NCBI GenBank assembly: GCA_014804965.1
Contig: JAAUYU010000023.1
Location: 34,196-67,072 of the forward strand
Source of the DNA: Desulfovibrio sp.
GTDB lineage: Bacteria; Desulfobacterota; Desulfovibrionia; Desulfovibrionales; Desulfovibrionaceae
Length of the DNA: 32,877 bases
Direction: 5' to 3'
Shown: positions 7,294 to 14,795 of the stretch, one piece after another
How positions within the stretch are numbered: the first letter of the stretch is position 1
Layout of the letters: every line of letters begins with the position of its first letter
The notes under the pieces: generated by a model
Databases searched by the model: none
The model's input: only the letters and a program-made list of their open reading frames with translations
Told to the model about the DNA's origin: nothing
Program-made: the position numbers and the translations under genes

Positions 7294-7486
7294 AGCAAGG
7301 GCGTTGTCTCAAGGCAAGAGCGGGAGCAGTCCCGCTCTTGCCGACATCCGGGCCATACGCCTGGCACAGAAAGCCACCAACCAGCGGGTGGAGGAGCTCA
7401 AGCTCCGCCTGTTCCGCATGACGGAGCAGCACATGGATCAGGCCGTGAGCCTGATCCGTCGCTGGCTTAAGGACCCGGAGCGCTAG
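7277..7486 (+). CDS. Small protein repeating the FliG-binding C-terminus of FliF
   Basis: This 69-residue ORF starts inside the end of fliF in the +1 frame, overlapping by 17 bases. Its C-terminal half aligns without gaps with the last helix region of FliF: LKLRLFRMTEQHMDQAVSLI against LKAHIFTLSDNHMEQVVSLV. Over 29 positions 12 are identical, and most of the rest are conservative. That region of FliF binds the N-terminal domain of FliG. The ORF has no membrane segment and no good ribosome-binding site, so it may rely on translational coupling to fliF. It could be a free FliG-binding peptide, a tail added to FliF by frameshifting, or the remnant of a partial fliF duplication. The homology is visible in the sequence; expression is not. 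Confidence 0.6.
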   Translation: MKQEPKARALSQGKSGSSPALADIRAIRLAQKATNQRVEELKLRLFRMTEQHMDQAVSLIRRWLKDPER

Positions 7487-7505
7487 ACCGCCCCCGGGAT
7501 CAATG

Positions 7506-7666
7506 ACAAACTCCGCTGCGCGGAGTTTGTGCCGTCCACGCCGCGGAGCGGCTGGACGGAAAGACACGAAAATCGCTCGATTAACGGCGCGGCAAAGCCG
7601 CGACCTTCTCGCAATTTTCGGGGCTGCTGACTTTGTCAGCAGCCAAGGGAGCGCAGGCGCTCCCTT
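7506..7666. repeat. Array of five back-to-back hairpins between the FliF-tail ORF and fliG
   Basis: Five unrelated inverted repeats follow one another almost without gaps. H1: 7506-7516/7520-7530, 11 perfect base pairs, loop TGC. H2: 7532-7559, 12 pairs with one bulge, loop GGA. H3: 7567-7576/7611-7620, one mismatch, enclosing 7588-7593/7597-7602 with loop AAA. H4: 7622-7631/7635-7644, 10 perfect pairs, loop TTT. H5: 7645-7654/7657-7666, 10 perfect pairs. None is followed by a T-run. The array fills nearly the whole gap before fliG. It may be a structured RNA that sets relative expression of fliF and fliG, a REP-like intergenic element, or a protein-binding array. Confidence 0.8.
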
Positions 7667-7709
7667 TCGCCACAGAGAAAGCGGCATCGGGAAAGGAGTC
7701 ACGAAGATC

Positions 7710-8705
7710 ATGGAACTGACCGGCCAGCAGCGCATCGCGGTCCTCCTGCTCGCCATGGGCGACAAGTTCACCGCCGACGTTTTCAAGCGCATGGAGCGCC
7801 AGGAAATCGCCGACGTCTCCAAGGCCATCGTTGAGCTCGGCCCCGTGCCGCGCGAGACCGTGGAGGAAGTGCTGCGCGACTTCCATGAATCCCTGGTGGA
7901 AGGCGTGGACATGATCTCCGGCGGCACGGATACAGCCAAGCGCCTCCTTTCCCGCAACCTGGACCCCGAAACCGCCAAGTATGTCATGGATACGCTGGCG
8001 CTGGACACCGGGCCCGCGCCCTTCCGTGACCTCGAGCAGGTGAGCCCGCGCCTGCTCTCGCAGATTTTGCGCAACGAGCATCCGCAGACGCTGGCCCTCA
8101 TCATGGGCCACCTCCACCCGGACCAGGCCGCCAATCTCCTGACGAGCCTGCCCGCGGGCGTGCGCGCCGAGGTGCTCACCCGCCTCGCCAAGCTCGAGTC
8201 CGTGCCGGAAGAAATGCTCATGGAGGTGGACAAGGTGCTCACGAGCCAGCTCATCGCCATGGGCGGCAAGGAGGGCAAGAAGGTGGGCGGCGTGCAGTCC
8301 GTGGCCGAGATCCTCAACGCCGTGGACCGCGCCACCGAGGAGGAGGTCCTCTCGGAAATCGAGGAGGAATCCGCCCAGATGGCCGAGGACATCCGCAACC
8401 TCATGTTCGTTTTCGAGGACTGCAAGAATATCGACGACAAGGGCGTGCGCGAGCTGCTCAAGGAAGTCTCCAACGAGGTGCTCACCCTGGCCCTGCGCGG
8501 CGCCAGCGAGGATTTGCGCGAAAAGTTCTTCAAGAACATGTCCGAGCGCGCGGGCAACATGATCCGCGAGGAGCTGGAATTCATGGGCCCCACCAAGATT
8601 TCGGACGTGGAGGCCGCCCAGCAGAACATCGTCAAGGTGGTGCGCCGCCTGGAGGCGGAAAACAAGGTGGTGGTCAGCCGGGGCGGCGGCGATGTGTTCG
8701 TCTAG
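7710..8705 (+). CDS. fliG: Flagellar motor switch protein FliG
   Basis: FliG links the MS-ring to the C-ring and carries the helix that meets the stator, generating torque. This 331-residue copy has the usual length. The N-terminal FliF-binding domain starts MELTGQQRIAVLLLAMG. The middle domain holds the EHPQTLALIMGHL motif (EHPQ contacts FliM). The C-terminal torque domain has the charged helix near NLMFVFEDCKNIDDKGVREL. The ATG at 7710 is chosen because AAAGGAG lies upstream and the protein start matches the family. The frame stays open back to 7503 through the hairpin array, but that extension does not look like protein. Confidence 0.97.
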   Translation: MELTGQQRIAVLLLAMGDKFTADVFKRMERQEIADVSKAIVELGPVPRETVEEVLRDFHESLVEGVDMISGGTDTAKRLLSRNLDPETAKYVMDTLALDTGPAPFRDLEQVSPRLLSQILRNEHPQTLALIMGHLHPDQAANLLTSLPAGVRAEVLTRLAKLESVPEEMLMEVDKVLTSQLIAMGGKEGKKVGGVQSVAEILNAVDRATEEEVLSEIEEESAQMAEDIRNLMFVFEDCKNIDDKGVRELLKEVSNEVLTLALRGASEDLREKFFKNMSERAGNMIREELEFMGPTKISDVEAAQQNIVKVVRRLEAENKVVVSRGGGDVFV

Positions 8706-8746
8706 GTCCCGAGCATTCAAGGGCGCTTCCCGTCTGCGCCCGGAAC

Positions 8747-8809
8747 AAAAAGCCTTTTTGCCCCTGCCGGGCGCGGAACCGCTCCGCGCCTGCGGCAAAA
8801 AGGCTTTTT
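8747..8809. terminator. Long inverted repeat, terminator-like, between fliG and fliH
   Basis: AAAAAGCCTTTTTGCC (8747-8762) is perfectly complementary to GGCAAAAAGGCTTTTT (8794-8809). The 31-base centre folds further through GGCGCGG/CCGCGCC. Six Ts end at 8810, so it could act as a terminator or attenuator, in both directions because the arms are symmetric. A smaller hairpin (GGGCGC 8721-8726 / GCGCCC 8736-8741) precedes it. It lies inside what should be one flagellar operon and could reduce transcription into fliH and fliI. Confidence 0.6.
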
Positions 8810-8880
8810 TGCGTGCGGAAAACCACGGCGCCGGGCGTACCGGCCTTCTTGCGGCATAAACTTCGGCACAGGTCAAGGGC

Positions 8881-10482
8881 ATGGCTTCCGAGCAGTTGCG
8901 GAAAAAATGGGGCACCATCTTCATGGGCGAGCGCGAAGCCACGGTGGAGCAGCTCGACGCCATGCAGGAGCCCATGCGCCGCGAAAAGCTCAAGCAGGAT
9001 CAGGAAGTCGACTACATGGAGCGCGTGCGCGCCCGCGCCGCGGAACGTGCCAAGGAAATCCTGGGCGCGGCCTACGCCGAGCGCCTCAAGGTGCTGGAGG
9101 AGGCCAAGGCCGAGGCCCTGGCCCAGCGCAAGGAAGCCGCCGCCCAGTGCGCGGCCCTGAAGGCCGAGGCCGAGGCGGCGCGCAAGGAGGCGGCCGCCGA
9201 GCTCGCCCGTGCCCAGGCCGAGCGCGAGGCCGCGGTGCGCGTGCGCGAGGCCGCCCACGGCGAGGGATACCAGGCGGGCATGGATGAGGCCGGGCAGGAG
9301 TTGCGCGAATTTAGGGCCGAGCTCGGGCAGTCCCTGGGCGCGCTGTTGCGGGCCATAGCGGGCCAGCGCGCCGACCTTGCTGCCGCCTGGCGCGAGGAGC
9401 TCGTGGAGCTCACGCAGGAGGCCGTGGCCGCGGGCACGGGCCATGTGCTCAGCGCGGACCACGCGGAACTGTTGCGGGCGCTGGTGCTCAAGGCCGTGGG
9501 CCTTCTGGAGGACCGCTCCACCATCGTGGTGCGCGTCAATCCGCAGGACGAGGCCGCGGTGGGCGACATGTTCGCGGCCGCGCGCGAGCGCGCCCCGGAG
9601 CTCGCGCAGTGGATCGTCAACGGCGACGAGCGCATGGAGCCCGGCGGCCTCGTGGCCGAGAGCGGCAGCGGCAGCGTGGACTGCCGCCGCGAGCATTACC
9701 GCGAAATGGTGGATTCCATCCTCGCGCACCTGACGCTCCCGGAGCGCGAAGGCGAGGCCGAGGCCGACGAGGCCATCGACGCACTGGTGGAACACGAGAC
9801 CGCGCGCATGGCCGAGCTGGCGCCGCCGCCGGAACCGGCCATCGAACCCGCCCCGGCGGAGACTGTGGCTGCCGTGCCCGCGACGGAGGAAGCGCCGCCT
9901 GACGCGGCGCCCGCAGAAGCCCCGGAAGCGCCAGCCGCCCCGCAGGCCCCTGCCGGGCAGCCTGTCCCGCCGCAGGCGGCTCAGGCTCCGGCTCCACCTC
10001 CTGCCCCCCCCGCGCCGGAGCCTGACCTGCCGGCGCCGGAATTTTTCGAGGACGAGGAGATCGACCTCTCCAATTTGCCGCCGGACGACATCGACATGGA
10101 GCCGGAGCCGCAAGCCGCCCCGGAGCCAGTCCCGCAGGCTCCCCAGCAGCCCTCCGGCAGAGCCGCCGCCCCTCCGGCGTCGCCGCAGGCTCCCCCGGCC
10201 GCCCCTGACACGACGCCGGACGAGGCCGCAGCCGCCGGGGACGATGGCCTTGCCTGGCTGCCCCCCTTGGGCGACGGCGCGGACGCCGACGATCTGGCCG
10301 CCGCCAAGGCCAACCCGAGCCTTGCGGAGCTGGAAGAAGAGCTTTTTCCGGTTGACGCGCCGGAAGGCGCGCCCGACGACCTGTTCCCGCCGGAGGAGGC
10401 CCTGCCGCCCGCCGGCGAAACCCTGCCGGATGACAACCGGGACGAAGTGCTGGCCCACGGGGGCTTCCTCCCCGGCAACTAG
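8881..10482 (+). CDS. fliH: Flagellar export-apparatus regulator FliH with long Pro/Ala-rich acidic C-terminal extension
   Basis: FliH dimers bind the ATPase FliI and tether it to the export gate. This copy has 533 residues, about twice the usual 230-250. Residues 1 to about 170 are Ala/Glu/Lys-rich with heptad character, as expected for the coiled-coil stalk. Residues about 175-285 form the conserved FliH C-terminal domain (ELVELTQEAVAAGTGHVL and the part ending at DSILAHLTLPE). About 245 further residues are low-complexity Pro/Ala/Glu/Asp sequence ending in HGGFLPGN. Neighbours fliG and fliI support the assignment. The spacer before the start carries a terminator-like inverted repeat, and AAGGGC is the only ribosome-binding sequence close by. 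Confidence 0.88.
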   Translation: MASEQLRKKWGTIFMGEREATVEQLDAMQEPMRREKLKQDQEVDYMERVRARAAERAKEILGAAYAERLKVLEEAKAEALAQRKEAAAQCAALKAEAEAARKEAAAELARAQAEREAAVRVREAAHGEGYQAGMDEAGQELREFRAELGQSLGALLRAIAGQRADLAAAWREELVELTQEAVAAGTGHVLSADHAELLRALVLKAVGLLEDRSTIVVRVNPQDEAAVGDMFAAARERAPELAQWIVNGDERMEPGGLVAESGSGSVDCRREHYREMVDSILAHLTLPEREGEAEADEAIDALVEHETARMAELAPPPEPAIEPAPAETVAAVPATEEAPPDAAPAEAPEAPAAPQAPAGQPVPPQAAQAPAPPPAPPAPEPDLPAPEFFEDEEIDLSNLPPDDIDMEPEPQAAPEPVPQAPQQPSGRAAAPPASPQAPPAAPDTTPDEAAAAGDDGLAWLPPLGDGADADDLAAAKANPSLAELEEELFPVDAPEGAPDDLFPPEEALPPAGETLPDDNRDEVLAHGGFLPGN

Positions 10483-10545
10483 GCCCGGGCTTCGCGGCCG
10501 CCCCTCCCTCCGGCGCACACCACCACTCCCCTCACGGATGCCGCC

Positions 10546-12057
10546 ATGAAACTCGATCCCCGCGCCTGCCGCCGCCTGCTCCATGAGGCCAATCCCGTCC
10601 GGCTCTTCGGCAAGGTCAACAAGGTCGTGGGCCTCGTGGCCGAGGGCAGCGGCCTGCGCGCGCCGCTGGGGGCCGTCTGCCATATGCTCCCCGAGGGCGA
10701 CGCCGAGGGCGTGGCCGCCGAGGTGGTGGGCTTCCGCGACGGCAATCTCCTTTTCATGCCCTATGGCGACATGCGCGGCATCCGCCCCGGCAGCCTCATC
10801 CGCAATACGAGTATGCCCCCGGTCTTTCCCGTGGGGCCGGACCTTCTGGGCCGCGCCTTTGACGCCTTCGGTACGCCCCTGGACGCCGGGCCGCCCGTGA
10901 GCGCCGAGCTCTCCACCTCGCCGCTCCCTCCGGGCGAACAGGACAAGGCGGATTACGAACGCCAGATGGAGCTCCAGGCCCCGCACGCGCCCGAGTGGGC
11001 GGTGAAGGCCCGCCAGCTCTGGCAGCCGGAGCTCGCGCCGCTCTACACCGACCCGCCGAGCCCGCTCCAGCGCCCGCGCATCACGGACATGCTCGATGTG
11101 GGCGTGCGCTCCATCAACAGCCTCATCACCCTCGGCAAGGGCCAGCGCGTGGGCATCATGGCCGGTTCGGGCGTGGGCAAGTCCACCCTCATGGGCATGA
11201 TGGCCCGCTACACCAAGGCGGATGTCAACGTCATCGCCCTCATCGGCGAGCGCGGCCGCGAGGTGGTGGAATTCATGGAGCGCGACCTCGGGCCCTCGGG
11301 CATGGCGCGCTCGGTGCTCGTCATCGCCACGTCCGACCAGTCGCCGCTCGTGCGGATGCGCGCCGCCTACGCGGCCACGGCCGTGGCCGAATATTTCCGC
11401 GACAAGGGCATGGACGTGCTCCTCATGATGGACTCGGTGACGCGCTTCGCCATGGCCGCGCGCGAGGTGGGCCTCGCCGTGGGCGAACCGCCCACCACCA
11501 AGGGCTACACCCCCTCGGTGTTCGCGCAGCTCCCCAAGCTGCTCGAGCGCGCCGGGCGCTCGGCCACGGGCACCATCACCGGCATCTATACCGTGCTCGT
11601 GGACGGCGACGACTTCAACGAGCCCATCGCCGACGCCGTGCGCTCCATCCTCGACGGCCACATCGTGCTCACCCGCGACCTTGCGGACCAGGGCCACTTC
11701 CCGGCCATCGACGTGCTCCGCTCCATCAGCCGACTGCGGTCCGACATCTGCCCGCGCGAGGATGTGCTGGCGGGCCGGGTGGTGACGCGGCGCATGAGCA
11801 CCTTCCGCCGCGTGGAGGACATGGTCAATATCGGCGCCTACGCCAAGGGCAGCAACCCGGAGATCGACGAGGCCATCTCGGCCATGCCCGCCATCAACGC
11901 CTTTTTGTGCCAGGAGGTCGGCGACCCGCAAAACCTCGAGCAATCCATGGCCCAGCTCCGCGAGCTCGCCGGCATGGACGCGGCGCCGCAACAGGCACCC
12001 CCGCGGCCAGCCCCCCCTGGGGCTCCGCGCGGCGCTCCGCAGGTGGCGCGCCGTTGA
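10546..12057 (+). CDS. fliI: Flagellum-specific export ATPase FliI
   Basis: FliI is the hexameric ATPase that helps feed flagellar subunits into the export gate. The 503-residue protein has the F1-beta-like core: Walker A GSGVGKST (207-214), the GERGREV loop, a Walker B region LLMMDSVTRFAMAAREVG, and the conserved GSITGIYTVLVDGDD-like segment (here GTITGIYTVLVDGDD). Usual length is near 440-460. Part of the excess is an insertion of about 40 residues before LYTDPPSPLQRPRI (roughly residues 118-165). The rest is a Pro/Ala-rich tail of about 28 residues. No fliJ follows; the next gene is an unrelated broken acyltransferase. The gap to fliH is 63 bases. Confidence 0.96.
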   Translation: MKLDPRACRRLLHEANPVRLFGKVNKVVGLVAEGSGLRAPLGAVCHMLPEGDAEGVAAEVVGFRDGNLLFMPYGDMRGIRPGSLIRNTSMPPVFPVGPDLLGRAFDAFGTPLDAGPPVSAELSTSPLPPGEQDKADYERQMELQAPHAPEWAVKARQLWQPELAPLYTDPPSPLQRPRITDMLDVGVRSINSLITLGKGQRVGIMAGSGVGKSTLMGMMARYTKADVNVIALIGERGREVVEFMERDLGPSGMARSVLVIATSDQSPLVRMRAAYAATAVAEYFRDKGMDVLLMMDSVTRFAMAAREVGLAVGEPPTTKGYTPSVFAQLPKLLERAGRSATGTITGIYTVLVDGDDFNEPIADAVRSILDGHIVLTRDLADQGHFPAIDVLRSISRLRSDICPREDVLAGRVVTRRMSTFRRVEDMVNIGAYAKGSNPEIDEAISAMPAINAFLCQEVGDPQNLEQSMAQLRELAGMDAAPQQAPPRPAPPGAPRGAPQVARR

Positions 12058-12068
12058 CGGCTGGAGTG

Positions 12069-12097
12069 TTGACAAAGCCCGTTACAGGCACAATATT
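12069..12097 (+). promoter_or_regulatory. Sigma-70-type promoter before the MBOAT locus
   Basis: TTGACA (12069-12074) is a perfect -35 box, followed by a 17-base spacer and AATATT (12092-12097), four of six at -10. It starts right after the fliI stop and could drive the acyltransferase pair independently of the flagellar promoter. Confidence 0.6.
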
Positions 12098-12199
12098 CGT
12101 TGCGCTCCCGCGCCCTGTCACCCAAATGCCGCCGCGCACCGCCATGAGCCACAAGCGAGAAAGAGGGACTGGACAGCGCCGCGCCCCACGGGACGGCAG

Positions 12200-13623
12200 A
12201 TGATTTTCAGCTCCCCGGAATTCGTCCTCCTCTTCCTGCCCTGTACGGTGCTCCTCTATTATGCGCTTCTGCGGGCGGGTTATGCGCGCTTCATCGGCTT
12301 CTTCCTCTTTTCCGCGTCGCTCGTCTATTATGCCTGGTGGCGGCCGGAAAACCTGCTCGTTATCTCAGCCTCCATCCTCGGCAACTTTGCCTTCGGCAAG
12401 GCCATCGCCCGTGCGGGGAAGTGGCGCAAGGCCGTCTTTATCCTCGGGGTAGCCGCCAACCTCGCAACGCTGGGCCTCTACAAGTACACCGATTTCGCCC
12501 TGCGCACGCTGAACGCCCTCCTCGCCACGGATCTCCCCATGCAGGGCATCATCCTGCCGCTGGGCATCAGTTTCTTCACCTTCCAGCAGATTGCGTATCT
12601 TTCCGACATCTTCATGCGCAGGCATGACCCGGCGGCCGAGCGCTTTCTCGACTATTGCTGTTTCGTCTGCTTCTTTCCGCAACTGGTGGCCGGCCCCATC
12701 TTGCATCACCAGGAAATGATACCGCAGTTCCATGACGCGAAAAACACGTCGTCAACTGGGAAAATATCTTCAACGGCATCGTGCTCTTCAGCATCGGCCT
12801 TGCCAAAAAAGTCCTCATCGCCGACAATCTCTCGCCGCTCGTCAAATACTGCTTCGAGACCAGCACCTCGCTCACTTTTCTCGAAGCCTGCCTTGGCTGT
12901 GTGAGCTACACGCTCCAGCTCTATTTCGATTTTTCCGCCTACAGCGACATGGCCGTGGGCGCGGCGCTGCTCTTCAACATCCGCCTGCCGTGGAATTTCG
13001 ATTCTCCGTACAAGGCGCTGGACATCCAGGATTTCTGGCGACGCTGGCACATCACGCTCTCGCGCTGGCTCAGGGACTATCTCTATATCCCTCTCGGCGG
13101 CAACAGGAAGGGCAAGGGCCGCACCCTGGGCAACCTCGCCATGACCTTCCTCCTGGGCGGCCTCTGGCACGGCGCTGCCTGGACCTTCGTCATCTGGGGC
13201 GGGCTGCACGGCGTGGCGCTGGCGGCCCACCGCCTTTGGCGGAGCGCGGGCCTGCGCCTGCCAAGACTTTTGGGCTGGCTCGTCACCTTTGTTTTCGTGA
13301 GCCTCGCCTGGGTGGTCTTTCGCGCGCCCGACATGGCGAGCCTCAAGCGCTTTGCCCACGGCTTCCTGGGCTCGAACGGCCTTGCGCTCAGGGATACCTT
13401 CCGGACGCGGGTGCTGGACCTCTTTCCCGGCCTTTCCTTCTCCGTCCTCATGCTCCTTGTGCTGGGCGCACTGGCGATGGCTCTGCTGCTCCCCAACAGC
13501 GCGGCCCTTTTGCGCTGGGGGCCGCAAAAAAAGCTCTGTCTGGCCGTGGCGCTTTCCTTTGTTGCCATCATAGGTATGTTTTTGCCGGAATCCACACCGG
13601 AATTTATCTACAGCAACTTTTAA
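12200..13623 (+). pseudogene. MBOAT-family O-acyltransferase (AlgI-like), disrupted by a one-base frameshift
   Basis: Two overlapping frames together encode one AlgI/DltB-type membrane O-acyltransferase of about 475 residues. These enzymes move acyl groups across the membrane onto a sugar polymer or cell-wall acceptor. The first frame (12200 to about 12740) begins MIFSSPEFVLLFLP, typical of the family, and includes LPLGISFFTFQQIAYLSD. The second frame (about 12742-13623) continues with VNWENIFNGIVLFSIGLAKK, DFWRRWHITLSRWLRDYLY and the catalytic-region GGLWHGAAW. The break is at a run of five As (12740-12744). One more A would read AKKHVVNW and restore the gene. It is either a real loss, a sequencing error in the A-run, or -1 slippage at AAAAAC. 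The disrupted neighbour downstream favours real decay. Confidence 0.82.
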
Positions 13624-13634
13624 GACTCAGTCCG

Positions 13635-14795
13635 ATGAGCGCCGCGGCATACAAAAATCTGGTCAAAAAATACTTTTTGTGGACCGCCTGTCTCTGCTTC
13701 CTTGTGGCAACCCTGTTCAGTGCGACCTTCTTTATCCTGGACCCCATGCAGTTCTTCCACCGGGCCGCAAAAACCGACGGCCCCATCTCCGGGGATATGC
13801 GCGCCCAGGCCGCGGGTATCCTCAATACCTTTGACATCGACTCCATCATCCTCGGCACTTCCATGCTGGAAAACACCTCGGCTGCGGAAGCCTCGGCAAA
13901 GCTCGGGGGAAAGTTTTTCAATATTTCGCTCTCTGGGGGCACCCATGCCGAGCGGGCGCCCATATTACGAAAAGCGCTGCAAAAGGGCATGAAGCATGTG
14001 GTTTACTCCCTGGATCACTACTATATCCAATGCCCCGCACGCGACAGCCGGATGCCCGCCTATCTTTATGACAACTCGTCTTTCAATGACCTGAAGTATT
14101 ACGCCTCCCTGCGCAACATCAAAAAACTGTTTCAGCCCCAAAGAGGCCTTACCCGGCGCGACCACGACCGCCACAATGCCTGGTTCAGCGACCCGGGCCA
14201 TGCGGACCGCTTCGGGGGCGTCGCGCAATGGGTGAAGCACAAAGACAACTGGTAGGTGCGCGACTTTCTGAAGGGGGGCCTGCAAAAGGCGGCTGACTCC
14301 TTCGCGCGGGCACGCCGCGTGGCGGTCCACGACAGTGAAAAGGAAGAACGGGCAAAGCTCTATATGGAGAAGCACCTGCTTGAAATCATCCGGGACGCAC
14401 CGGACACAAACTTTTATCTTCTTTTTCCGCCCTATTCACGTTTTTTCTATGCGGATATGCGCCGGAATACGCCTGAGGACTTTTTCCTGCATCAGGAGGT
14501 CATCCGCCACCTGGTCGAGCGGACGAGGGACAGGGAAAATATCCACATCTTCGGCTTCGAGGACATGGATTTTCCCGATGACATCGCCAACTACAAGGAC
14601 ATCACGCACTATCACCCAAGATTCAACAGCATGTTCCTCGACGCCATTGCCGCCGGGACGCACAAACTGACCCCGGAAAATGTGGAGGACTACCTGAAAC
14701 GTTGCGAGCAAAAGGCCTGGGACTTTGACATCCCGGCCCTCAATGACGAGGTGCAGCGTCTGCTCAAGGCGGCGGAAGCCAAGAAGAAGGGCTAG
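13635..14795 (+). pseudogene. SGNH-like partner of the MBOAT enzyme, interrupted by an in-frame TAG
   Basis: The reading frame encodes 386 codons but has TAG at 14253-14255 (codon 207). The same frame continues open after it to 14795. The first part has an N-terminal membrane anchor (about residues 13-34) and a segment with IILGTSMLENT, resembling the serine-containing block of SGNH/AlgX/DltD-like proteins. The second part has FYLLFPPYSRFFY and DITHYHP, where the family's Asp and His usually sit. A single CAG-to-TAG change would explain the stop. Proteins of this kind commonly accompany an MBOAT acyltransferase, as here, 11 bases downstream of it. Two separate short proteins are possible, but the GTG after the stop lacks a clear ribosome-binding site. 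Confidence 0.72.

Noticed and set aside
7503-7709. In-frame extension of fliG back to an ATG at 7503
   Set aside because: The frame is open only because the hairpin array lacks stops. The translation is Arg/Ser-rich low complexity, FliG proteins start as at 7710, and AAAGGAG lies just before 7710.
8674-12075. Very long open frame on the minus strand across fliH/fliI
   Set aside because: It is a high-GC shadow frame. The Arg/Gly/His-rich translation has no recognisable domain, while the plus strand encodes clear FliH and FliI.
12200-13623. Two separate functional proteins in the MBOAT region
   Set aside because: The N-terminal and C-terminal halves each match one part of a single AlgI-like enzyme. 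The tail of the first frame after about 12740 is Ser-rich nonsense.
14253-14255. Pyrrolysine codon at the TAG
   Set aside because: The protein is not a methylamine methyltransferase and no pyl genes are in the window. A CAG-to-TAG change is simpler.
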